A stretch of DNA of 33,074 nt from Clostridia bacterium (GTDB lineage: Bacteria > Bacillota > Clostridia > UBA1381). The stretch spans positions 1 through 33,074 of the forward strand of contig JAFSXU010000028.1 of the NCBI GenBank assembly GCA_017443895.1, in the 5' to 3' direction. Positions 26,334 to 33,074 of the stretch are shown here, piece after piece. The position numbers were made by a program, and so were the translations under genes. Position 1 is the first letter of the stretch, and each line of letters begins with the position of its first letter. The notes under the pieces are model-generated. The model was not told where the DNA came from, searched no databases, and was given only the letters and a program-made list of their open reading frames with translations.

Positions 26334-27601
26334 TGCGTATAGATTTAGGGCTGGTTAGTGCGATTATCATAGAATATATAGCATTTATAGTTTATGCCGA
26401 CACTCTTTTTTACAGAAAAAGAAACAGATATGCCTGCTATTTAATAATTGCTATAGGTTATCTTTGTAATATGGTAAGCTGTATGTATGGAAATGTTTTT
26501 ATAAACAATGCGGTATCGTGTTCAGCTCTTTTTCTCAGTTTTAAGCTGTGTTACCGCATAGATACAAAAACCGCTTTATTTCAAAGTGCCTTGCTTGTAG
26601 TTGTGTGTGCATGCAGTGAAATATTGGTGCTCGCAACACCGATGTTTGAAATTCTCACATTTGAACCCTTGTATATTACACCAATTCAATCTCTTATACT
26701 AACAGTCCTAAGCCGTACTATGTATGTACTTGTTCTAATGATAATGAGTCGTATTCTCAGCGGTAAAAGGCAAAAAATTGTTGTATTGCATTGGACTCTT
26801 TCGGCAATTCCAATCCTTTCAAATATTATTATAACATGGCTTATAAAAGAGCGTGTAAGCTCCGTAGTAATGCTAATGTCATGTGTTGTGATTATGGTTG
26901 CAAATATTATCGTTTTTATATTAAATCAGCAAGTCATAAGCAAGGAATATGAGCTTTCAGAGCTTAAAAGCAGACAGCTGAATGAAAAGGTGGACTTTGA
27001 GGAATATATGCTTTTAAAGGAGCGGTATCAGAATATGCAGATATTTCACCACGACTTTAGACAGCATATGAATACGCTAAATTCCTTGATAAAGTCCGAT
27101 AATGAACAAGCAAAGGAATATATAAATCAATTTTCAAGAGCCGAAGAGATATCGCAGTTTACAGAATATTCTGATAACAAAATATTAAATATTTTGCTCT
27201 CTAAAATTAAGGTAAAATGTGAGGAAAACGGCATAAAATTTATAATCGATCCAATATCGGCAAGCCTGTCTTTTATAAAGGATATGGATACCGTCACTAT
27301 ATTTTCAAATTTGCTTAATAATGCGATTGAGGGTTGCAATCACTCAAAAGAAAAAGCAATATTTATGAATATTACAACACAAAATGAAATTTTTACCGTT
27401 ATAAAATTGGATAATACATCTGAAAATAAGCCGATTGTTATAGATGGAAAGTTAAAAACTCATAAGGCAAACGAAAAATTGCACGGTATAGGAATGAGCA
27501 GTATAAAAAGGGCATTAAAAGATTATGAGGGTAGTTTAACATGGACTTATGATGAAAAAGAAAAAATATTTTCTACTGTTATTGTTATGAAGAATACATA
27601 A
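26333..27601 (+). CDS. AgrC-like GHKL sensor histidine kinase, first copy
   Basis: A 422-residue protein with about six N-terminal TM helices (residues about 8-210), a short coiled linker (SKEYELSELKSRQLNEKVDF), the phospho-acceptor region FHHDFRQHMNTLNSLIK and a C-terminal GHKL ATPase domain with FSNLLNNAIEGC (N box) and EKLHGIGMSSIKRALK (G box). This is the AgrC/ComD (HPK10) type that senses peptide signals. ATG 26333 overlaps the regulator stop and has AGGTGG upstream. No agrB or agrD gene is seen nearby, so the ligand is unknown. Confidence 0.9.
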   Translation: MRIDLGLVSAIIIEYIAFIVYADTLFYRKRNRYACYLIIAIGYLCNMVSCMYGNVFINNAVSCSALFLSFKLCYRIDTKTALFQSALLVVVCACSEILVLATPMFEILTFEPLYITPIQSLILTVLSRTMYVLVLMIMSRILSGKRQKIVVLHWTLSAIPILSNIIITWLIKERVSSVVMLMSCVVIMVANIIVFILNQQVISKEYELSELKSRQLNEKVDFEEYMLLKERYQNMQIFHHDFRQHMNTLNSLIKSDNEQAKEYINQFSRAEEISQFTEYSDNKILNILLSKIKVKCEENGIKFIIDPISASLSFIKDMDTVTIFSNLLNNAIEGCNHSKEKAIFMNITTQNEIFTVIKLDNTSENKPIVIDGKLKTHKANEKLHGIGMSSIKRALKDYEGSLTWTYDEKEKIFSTVIVMKNT

Positions 27602-27612
27602 ATTTTTACCGC

Positions 27613-27685
27613 TTACCAAAAAAATCGACCACTCACCCCTGATAAGCTTTACAATTGTACCAATAATAGCTTATAATTTTGGTAA
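27613..27685. promoter_or_regulatory. Nested dyad upstream of the second regulator pair
   Basis: TTACCAAAA (27613-27621) is perfectly complementary to TTTTGGTAA (27677-27685). Between them TAAGCT (27643-27648) pairs with AGCTTA (27668-27673). It ends 22 bases before ATG 27707. No T run follows, so an operator is more likely than a terminator. I cannot name the regulator. Confidence 0.4.
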
Positions 27686-27706
27686 CAAATAAACAGGAGA
27701 AAAACC

Positions 27707-28426
27707 ATGGACTTAAAAATAGCAATATGCGATGATGACAAAGATTATATAAACACTATAGAAAAATATATTGATGATGTCGGTGAAAACGGCATTGAGT
27801 GTGATACTTATTACAGCGGTGAGGAGCTTATTGTTGCTTATACCGATAAAGGTTTAAAATACGATATAATATTCCTTGATATGGAAATGGATGGACTAAA
27901 CGGTATTGAAACCGCAAATAAAATAAGGGAGACGGACGAGAATGCTTTAATAATTTTTATAACAAGTTATAAGCAATATGTGTTTGAAAGCTTTAAATGT
28001 TCTCCATTCCGATTTTTGCTAAAGCCTGTGGAATATGATGAATTTGAGCGTGTACTAAGAGACGCCCAAAAGAAATTATCAAAAAAGAATACAACATTCA
28101 CATTCAGCGAAAATCAAAATATTATAACATTATTTTATGATGATGTAATATTTTTTGAAAGTAAAAAGCATTATGTCTATGTACACACTAAGGATAAAAT
28201 ACATAAGATACGGACTACACTTTCTAAAATTTGCGAAAGGCTTGATAAAAATATTATATTTAGAGTACATAAATCATTTGCGGTTAATTTTAAGTATATA
28301 CAAAAAATCAGTGCAACTGAAATAGCATTGTATGGAACAAACACTATAATACCTATAAGTAGGGCATTAAAAAAAGAGGTATTGCACAATTATACGGATT
28401 TTGTTGAAAGGGATTTACTGTTATGA
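27707..28426 (+). CDS. LytTR-family response regulator (AgrA/VirR type), second copy
   Basis: A 239-residue protein with the same layout as the one at 25617: receiver domain with IAICDDDKDY, phospho-accepting Asp58 in IIFLDMEMDGLNGIETANKI and FLLKPVEYDEF, then a LytTR domain (IIFRVHKSFAVNFKYIQKIS). The first eight residues (MDLKIAIC) and the preceding ribosome-site context are the same as in the first copy, indicating an old tandem duplication of the pair. The stop overlaps the kinase start (ATGA). Confidence 0.93.
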   Translation: MDLKIAICDDDKDYINTIEKYIDDVGENGIECDTYYSGEELIVAYTDKGLKYDIIFLDMEMDGLNGIETANKIRETDENALIIFITSYKQYVFESFKCSPFRFLLKPVEYDEFERVLRDAQKKLSKKNTTFTFSENQNIITLFYDDVIFFESKKHYVYVHTKDKIHKIRTTLSKICERLDKNIIFRVHKSFAVNFKYIQKISATEIALYGTNTIIPISRALKKEVLHNYTDFVERDLLL

Positions 28427-29712
28427 CGATATATACAATAGCCGATTTTTTGAATTGTGTAACAGCGTCAATAATATTTTTTATGCTTCTTGATACATTT
28501 GCTATAAAGAGGGATTGGTTTTCGTTACCTTTTTACGGTATCGGCATAATATTGCTTGCGGTACTTATGAATATAAGCAATGCAGTATTTGGAATGGGAG
28601 CATTAAACGCTTTTGGTATGATAAGTGCGTGTTTTGGTGTATCGTTCTTTTACAAAAGCGGAACTATAAGCAGAGTTGTGCTGTCTGTGCTCTATTTTGC
28701 ATTTCTCGCACTTATGGAAATTATTGTACTGTATATATTGATTTTAACTTTAAAAATAAGTGCTGAACAGATAGTGGAAATTCCGTCTTACAGGTATATG
28801 GGTATTGTATTATCAAAATTATTGACATTTATGGTTGTAAAAATTGTCAACTTAAAATTTAAAAATATTTCCGTAATGCCTAAATCAAGCTATAGAATAT
28901 TATTTACTGTAATGTTTTTGATAACTGTTTTGACCACATTTATCCTGTTCAGATTTTCTCTGGTAATAAGAGAGGGGTATCTTTATAATTTATCTCTTTT
29001 GAGTGCATTTGGAATGCTGTTTAGCACCTTTTTTTCGCTGTACCTATATGAGCATTTAACAAAACAAGCATACGAATTGTACAATAAGCAGGAGCGTGAG
29101 AACAGACTGAAATCACAAGTAAATCATTTGGAAGAAATGCTGGTTGCCCAAAATCAGTTAAAAAGATTTAGGCATGATATTGATAATCTTATGATAGGAC
29201 TTCAAGCATATATAGACAAAAGAGATTTTGAAGGTCTAAGCAGATATATCCATAATTTAAAGGGTGGAATTGCAAGGTATAGTACTGTGTCTGAAACTGG
29301 AAATACAGCACTTGATGCATTATTAAATGTAAAGATTGCTGTTGCGAAAGGAAAAGGAATACATATTATTACAAAGATTCAAATACCTCAAAGTATACAT
29401 ATTGATGATGCGGATATATGTGTAATTTTTGGTAATGCACTTGATAATGCCATAGAGGCTTGTATAAATTCAAAAAGAGATGATGCTGAAATTGAAATAG
29501 TAATGATGTATCAGGATAAAAAAGTATTTTGCAAGATAACAAACACTGCACCCGTTAAAAAGAATTATCTATTCAAAACCTCAAAAGCAGACAAAACAAA
29601 TCATGGATTTGGATTAGAGAATATTAAAAATATCCTTGCTAAATACAATACTGTGCCAAGCATTGAATATGTTGAAGATAAATTCATATTAAAATTTATA
29701 TTATTTACTTAA
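28423..29712 (+). CDS. AgrC-like GHKL sensor histidine kinase, second copy
   Basis: A 429-residue protein with about six TM helices (residues about 8-215), linker ENRLKSQVNHLEEMLVAQNQ, phospho-acceptor region KRFRHDIDNLMIGLQAYID, N box VIFGNALDNAIEACINS and G box TNHGFGLENIKNILAKYN. It is diverged from the first kinase but of the same AgrC/HPK10 type. ATG 28423 overlaps the regulator stop by 4 bases. A terminator follows immediately. Confidence 0.92.
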   Translation: MTIYTIADFLNCVTASIIFFMLLDTFAIKRDWFSLPFYGIGIILLAVLMNISNAVFGMGALNAFGMISACFGVSFFYKSGTISRVVLSVLYFAFLALMEIIVLYILILTLKISAEQIVEIPSYRYMGIVLSKLLTFMVVKIVNLKFKNISVMPKSSYRILFTVMFLITVLTTFILFRFSLVIREGYLYNLSLLSAFGMLFSTFFSLYLYEHLTKQAYELYNKQERENRLKSQVNHLEEMLVAQNQLKRFRHDIDNLMIGLQAYIDKRDFEGLSRYIHNLKGGIARYSTVSETGNTALDALLNVKIAVAKGKGIHIITKIQIPQSIHIDDADICVIFGNALDNAIEACINSKRDDAEIEIVMMYQDKKVFCKITNTAPVKKNYLFKTSKADKTNHGFGLENIKNILAKYNTVPSIEYVEDKFILKFILFT

Positions 29713-29740
29713 AAGCCGTGCTTTAAAACGGCTTTTTATT
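29711..29740 (+). terminator. Intrinsic terminator after the second kinase
   Basis: A 9-bp stem (AAAAGCCGT, 29711-29719, with ACGGCTTTT, 29728-29736) around an 8-base loop, followed by T-rich sequence. It overlaps the stop codon by two bases. Confidence 0.85.
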
Positions 29741-29864
29741 TTATACAGATTTTGCCAGTAATTGTGCAAATTGTGCCAACTGCATTGACAAGACAACAGA
29801 GGTTGATAGAATAAAAACAGAAGGCGGATATGCCACTTTATCAAATTATAAGGAGGAAAAACTT

Positions 29865-31103
29865 ATGAAAAAAATCATATCACTTTTAATCACATTATTT
29901 ATAATATCCGAAACAGCATTTGCATTTACACAAGATGATTTATCAAGATGCAGATACAATGTTTACAAGCAATATGAGGATTTGTTTACAAGTAATGCGT
30001 ATATGTTAAATGGCGAGCCTATATTAGACTATCTTGATACAACAAAAGTTTTTAGGATTATTTATCTTAAAGAAAATAATTCTGCTGGATTTAAATTTTA
30101 TAAAGAGGGAAATTTTTCTGACTTACTTAGAAAAAATGGGAGTATCATTTTCACCGGTAAATTAAAAGATACAGATAGGAACATTGTAATAAACAGACAT
30201 TACAGTATGGCTCATGGAGCGTGGATTCTTGAGGAAAATGGTATGAAATTTGATAACAATGTAGGACTGAACGATGATGACACATTAGTAAAGCTATTAG
30301 ATGCTGAGGGTGTAACTGATGTTACGGATTTTGTTCAATCCGTAGTCGGGACTAATTATAGTCATAGGTTTCTGTATATGAATACGGATAAAGGTGAATA
30401 TATAATGCTTGAAAAAGATTTTGACAGCGGTGTAGCTTCGCAGGAGGTATTAAAAGCAAATATCTTATATCCTGCAAATGTATTTGTTGATTATTGCAAA
30501 GCGGCTAAAATAAAGGATATTCAAGAGATATGGGCAGAAGGAGATAATGAACCGTATACAACTATTATAGACGGCGAGGCGGTTTATATTACACCAAAGC
30601 CTACTGCCACATCTGTTGTAACGGCAGAGCCCGAAGCCACGCCAAAGCCTGTGATTGATATAACCCCAAAACCAACCGTTACACCCGATGTAACCACAAG
30701 ACCTACAGTAGAGCCGACTGCTGTTTCTACAGAGAAACCACAAACGGATAAAACATTAACTGTAAGAACAAGGGGAAGAATAACAATAACAATTGACACA
30801 GACGAGGTACAATTTCCCGATGCGCAGCCGTTTGTTGATGAAAACGACAGAACGCAGGCACCTATAAGAACGGTTGCCGAGATGCTAAACAGCACGGTTT
30901 TATGGGATAATGAAACAAGAACTGTTACAATAACGAATAAAAACGGCGATGTAATAACGATTATAATAGACAGTCCCGTTATGAGCGTAAACGGAAAAGC
31001 CGTTTACATGGACACACAAGCAACAATAAGAGATAACCGCACATATATACCTGTTCGATTTATTGCCGAAGCTATGAATATGAGTGTTAAATGGAGTGAT
31101 TAA
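29865..31103 (+). CDS. Secreted protein with copper-amine-oxidase N-terminal-like domain
   Basis: A 412-residue protein. Residues 1-20 (MKKIISLLITLFIISETAFA) are a signal peptide with an A-x-A cleavage site. A novel region of about 220 residues follows, then a Thr/Pro-rich linker (about 240-300, repeated TPKPT and EPT units). The C-terminal 110 residues form a Cu_amine_oxidN1-like domain: APIRTVAEMLNSTVLWDNET, TVTITNKNGDVI, MSVNGKAVYMDT and TYIPVRFIAEAMNMSVKWSD. This domain is common in clostridial cell-surface proteins and probably binds the wall or a polymer. It ends abruptly at VKWSD, where homologs run on about ten residues. AAGGAGGA precedes ATG 29865. It follows the two kinases and could be a target; that is a guess. 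Confidence 0.85.
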   Translation: MKKIISLLITLFIISETAFAFTQDDLSRCRYNVYKQYEDLFTSNAYMLNGEPILDYLDTTKVFRIIYLKENNSAGFKFYKEGNFSDLLRKNGSIIFTGKLKDTDRNIVINRHYSMAHGAWILEENGMKFDNNVGLNDDDTLVKLLDAEGVTDVTDFVQSVVGTNYSHRFLYMNTDKGEYIMLEKDFDSGVASQEVLKANILYPANVFVDYCKAAKIKDIQEIWAEGDNEPYTTIIDGEAVYITPKPTATSVVTAEPEATPKPVIDITPKPTVTPDVTTRPTVEPTAVSTEKPQTDKTLTVRTRGRITITIDTDEVQFPDAQPFVDENDRTQAPIRTVAEMLNSTVLWDNETRTVTITNKNGDVITIIIDSPVMSVNGKAVYMDTQATIRDNRTYIPVRFIAEAMNMSVKWSD

Positions 31104-31113
31104 CAATACAGCC

Positions 31114-31150
31114 AAAAAGCGAAGGATTATTCCTTTGCTTTTTTTGTGCC
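31114..31150 (+). terminator. Intrinsic terminator after the secreted protein
   Basis: AAAAAGCGAAGGA and TCCTTTGCTTTTT form a 13-bp stem with one G-U pair around a 4-base loop, ending in a run of seven T. It begins about 12 bases after the stop. Confidence 0.85.
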
Positions 31151-31164
31151 AAAACTTCTTAGCT

Positions 31165-31225
31165 TTCGACAAAGGTTATCAGGTTTCGTCAAAGGAAAGA
31201 AAATAGCGAATATAGAAATTATAGT
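31165..31225 (+). promoter_or_regulatory. spoIIA upstream region with two Spo0A-box-like sites
   Basis: TTCGACA (31165-31171) and TTCGTCA (31185-31191) are both perfect inverse matches to the Spo0A box core TGNCGAA, with starts 20 bases apart. A -10-like TATAGT lies at 31220-31225. AGGAAAG and GAAT (31193-31211) hint at a sigma-H promoter, but their spacing is too short, so I do not assign the sigma factor. Confidence 0.55.
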
Positions 31226-31246
31226 ATAGGGAAAGGAGTGAAATGA

Positions 31247-31594
31247 ATGGAATTAACAATAATCGGTAAATACAGGGCTCTTGTTATCCGTCCCGATGAG
31301 GAATTGGATCAACATTCGGCGGAGAATATCCGTACCGAGGCGGACAAGTTATTGAAAAAAACAGGGCTTTGTAATGTTGTTTTTGATATGCGTGATGTAA
31401 GGTTTATGGACTCTTCGGGAATTGGTGTTATTATGGGGCGTTACCGAACGGTGTGTACAATGGGCGGTATGGTCGCAATATGCGGGATGAACAGCGTTAT
31501 TGACAGAGTTGTTGCAATGTCGGGGTTAAAGGATATTGTGATAGTAACGGATAAATTGCAAAATGCTTTAGAGGAGGTATTTAGCGTATGTTAA
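31247..31594 (+). CDS. spoIIAA: Anti-sigma F factor antagonist SpoIIAA
   Basis: A 115-residue STAS-domain protein. VVFDMRDVRFMDSSGIGVIM contains the conserved serine that SpoIIAB phosphorylates, in the D-S-S-G-I-G motif. Unphosphorylated SpoIIAA binds SpoIIAB and frees SigF. Length is normal for the family. AAAGGAG about 10 bases upstream supports ATG 31247. It is first gene of the spoIIA operon and overlaps spoIIAB by 7 bases. Confidence 0.96.
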   Translation: MELTIIGKYRALVIRPDEELDQHSAENIRTEADKLLKKTGLCNVVFDMRDVRFMDSSGIGVIMGRYRTVCTMGGMVAICGMNSVIDRVVAMSGLKDIVIVTDKLQNALEEVFSVC

Positions 31595-32022
31595 GGAATA
31601 GTATGAGTGTGGAGTTTATGGCAATTTCTGATAATGAACGGTTTGCAAGGAGTGTTGCGGCGGCGTTTGTTATAGGACTTGACCCGACAATGGAGGAAAT
31701 ATCCGAAATAAAAACAGCAATATCCGAGGCGGTAACAAATGCCATTATTCACGGCTATAACGACAGCGGTCAGGGCAGGATTGTAATGGAGGGTATTATA
31801 TATGAAGACACCGTCGAATTTCGTGTCAGCGACGAGGGTGTCGGAATAAGTGATATTCGCCGCGCAAGAGAACCGTTATATACAGGCAAGCCTGAGGATG
31901 AGCGTAGCGGTATGGGATTTACCATAATGGAAACATTTATGGATAGTGTCGAGGTGGAAAGTGAAAAAAATAAAGGGACAAGCATTATTATGACAAAGAC
32001 AATTAAGCAGGTGGGAAAGTGA
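31588..32022 (+). CDS. spoIIAB: Anti-sigma F factor SpoIIAB (serine kinase)
   Basis: A 144-residue GHKL-type kinase: FARSVAAAFVIGLDPTMEEI, then SEIKTAISEAVTNAIIHGYN (N box), FRVSDEGVGI (D-x-G-x-G) and ERSGMGFTIMETFMDSVEVE. It holds SigF inactive and phosphorylates SpoIIAA with ATP. ATG 31588 (MLRNSMSVEF) is favoured over the in-frame ATG at 31603 because the Bacillus protein has a matching N-terminal extension and AGGAGG lies upstream within spoIIAA. It overlaps sigF by 4 bases (GTGA). Confidence 0.96.
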   Translation: MLRNSMSVEFMAISDNERFARSVAAAFVIGLDPTMEEISEIKTAISEAVTNAIIHGYNDSGQGRIVMEGIIYEDTVEFRVSDEGVGISDIRRAREPLYTGKPEDERSGMGFTIMETFMDSVEVESEKNKGTSIIMTKTIKQVGK

Positions 32023-32744
32023 TTGATAATCTTTTGTTGATTGAGAAAATGCGCCTTGGCGATAAGGAGGCGGAAAATACCTTAATTGAACAGAATATGG
32101 GCTTGGTATATAGCGTGGTAAAGCGGTTTAGTATCCGTGGCTATGAAACAGACGATCTTGTTCAGGTTGGCTCAATCGGTCTTATAAAGGCGGCAAAAAA
32201 GTTTGACACATCATTTGATGTGAAATTTTCTACATATGCAGTTCCTATGATTATGGGGGAAATAAAAAGGTTTTTGCGTGATGACGGTGCAATAAAAATC
32301 AGCCGTTCGTTAAAAGAAATCGCAATGAAAGGGTGGAGGGTAGAGGAGGTTCTCAGAAAAAGGCTAAACAGAGAACCGACCATAAATGAAGTTTCAAGGG
32401 AGTGCGGAATAAGCGCACAAAGCCTTGTCGAGGCGTACGACGCCGCAACACCGCCCGAATCAATATATGAAAGCGTCTATAACGGTGGTACAAAGGATAT
32501 AAAGTTGGTTGATACAATAAGCGATAAAAATATTGAGGATGAAATTGTAAACAGAGTAATGGTAAACGGTATAATGAAAATGCTTACCGAACGGGAAAGA
32601 AAGATTTTGATTTTAAGATATTTCAGAGGTAAAACTCAATCCGAGATTGCAAGAAGCTTGGGCGTATCGCAGGTGCAAGTGTCAAGAATAGAGAAAAAAA
32701 CAATCCAAAAAATCCGCACATATATGCCCGATGCGGTTACATAA
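32019..32744 (+). CDS. sigF: Forespore sigma factor SigF
   Basis: A 241-residue sigma-70-family factor of the sporulation group. Region 2 is NMGLVYSVVKRFSIRGYETD, DLVQVGSIGLIKAAKKFDTS and FSTYAVPMIMGEIKRFLRDD. Region 3 has EPTINEVSRECGISAQSLVE, and region 4 has ERERKILILRYFRGKTQSEI and LGVSQVQVSRIEKK. SpoIIAB neighbours it in the same operon, which fixes the identity as SigF rather than SigG. It starts with GTG 32019, overlapping the spoIIAB stop, preceded by AGGTGGG. SigF directs early forespore transcription. Confidence 0.96.
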   Translation: MIDNLLLIEKMRLGDKEAENTLIEQNMGLVYSVVKRFSIRGYETDDLVQVGSIGLIKAAKKFDTSFDVKFSTYAVPMIMGEIKRFLRDDGAIKISRSLKEIAMKGWRVEEVLRKRLNREPTINEVSRECGISAQSLVEAYDAATPPESIYESVYNGGTKDIKLVDTISDKNIEDEIVNRVMVNGIMKMLTERERKILILRYFRGKTQSEIARSLGVSQVQVSRIEKKTIQKIRTYMPDAVT

Positions 32745-32808
32745 AATGCAGTTTGTATACATAAAACCATAATAGCTCAAAATAATGGAAAAAATTTCAA
32801 AAAAACGC

Positions 32809-32837
32809 TTGACAAATGAGGAATAAAGTGTTAATAT
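32809..32837 (+). promoter_or_regulatory. Strong promoter P1 (rrn-like)
   Basis: TTGACA (32809-32814), 17 bases, TAATAT (32832-32837). The -35 is perfect consensus; the -10 differs from TATAAT at two positions. The sequence just downstream forms a GCTGT/ACAGC hairpin. Confidence 0.8.
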
Positions 32838-32919
32838 ACAAAAGCTGTTAATGGTGACAGCGATTGAAGCATCTTAAAGAGCAGTCAAAAAATATTTTTA
32901 AAAAAAGTAAAAATAATGC

Positions 32920-32948
32920 TTGACAAAGTGAATAAGATGTGATATATT
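32920..32948 (+). promoter_or_regulatory. Strong promoter P2 (rrn-like)
   Basis: TTGACA (32920-32925), 17 bases, TATATT (32943-32948). The module GCTTGACAAA plus the downstream AAGCTGT..ACAGCG repeats P1, so one promoter is a duplicate of the other. Confidence 0.8.
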
Positions 32949-33074
32949 GAATAAGCTGTCGTTTTGGACAGCGCATTGTACATTGAAAGATAAATAGTGC
33001 AGAGTTCTTGTCAAAGAATTAAAAGAAACGAATTGGTTTCTATGAGTTTTTTATGACAGAAATTCGGATTACAA

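Larger units (their letters stand above)
32745..33074 (+). other. Probable rRNA operon promoter and leader region
   Basis: No protein-coding frame. Two strong tandem promoters (listed separately) are each followed by AAGCTGT and ACAGCG around an 8-base gap, and the sequence then runs through leader-like DNA with hairpins (TTCTTGTCAAAGAA near 33004-33017; AGAAAC/GTTTCT near 33026-33043) to the window edge. Strong doubled promoters with 17-base spacing and an untranslated leader suggest an rrn operon whose 16S gene starts beyond the window. No 16S sequence is actually present here. Confidence 0.6.

Overview
The window looks like a chromosomal segment from an anaerobic, endospore-forming member of the Clostridia, probably a gut or polysaccharide-rich habitat species. 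Four things support this: spoIIE, the spoIIAA-spoIIAB-sigF operon and cotJABC; an [FeFe] hydrogenase; AT-rich DNA with strong Shine-Dalgarno sites; and AgrC/AgrA-type regulators. The genus cannot be named from this sequence.

Layout. (1) 1-6567 is a sugar-use locus on the + strand. It holds the end of an AraC-type regulator, a broken fucI/fucU fusion, a LacZ-type GH2 beta-galactosidase, a broken fusion of a glycosidase start to an SGNH-hydrolase end, a GH36 alpha-galactosidase and a frameshifted, truncated EamA transporter. (2) 6568-10455 holds a histidine-phosphatase, a PHP-domain protein, a frameshifted MgtC-like gene and an IS3-family remnant, separated by gene-poor DNA rich in hairpins. 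(3) 10456-13113 is a small mobile module: HTH regulator, small SHOCT-like protein and large serine recombinase. It abuts a truncated cotJC at 13102-13302, with cotJB and cotJA intact upstream on the - strand. This resembles the skin/sigK and SPbeta/spsM kind of spore-gene interruption and is the most interesting feature. The rest of cotJC is not in the window. (4) 13938-17019 carries a GH88 hydrolase, a pyridoxal-type kinase, a YgjP-like metallopeptidase and a small orphan gene. (5) 17020-17470 is a cluster of near-perfect hairpins between 14-bp direct repeats. (6) 17643-24053 holds a YfcE-like phosphodiesterase, spoIIE with apparent Spo0A boxes and a 21-bp-spaced promoter, a DUF1540 gene, a zinc-ribbon membrane protein, a MITE-like repeat and a group-B-like [FeFe] hydrogenase. 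(7) 24238-29712 has cca followed by two tandem LytTR regulator/GHKL kinase pairs. (8) 29865-31103 is a secreted protein with a copper-amine-oxidase N-terminal-like domain. (9) 31247-32744 is the spoIIA operon. (10) The end carries two tandem strong promoters and what looks like an rRNA operon leader.

How the genes work together. GH2, GH36, GH88 and the fucose-gene relics point to use of galactosides and uronic-acid-containing glycans, but at least four genes in the first 10 kb are broken, so this locus is decaying. spoIIE, spoIIAA, spoIIAB and sigF form the sigma-F activation switch of the forespore: SpoIIE dephosphorylates SpoIIAA, which frees SigF from SpoIIAB. Both transcription units have Spo0A-box-like sites upstream. 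All function calls rest on recognised motifs and family resemblance; no database search was possible.
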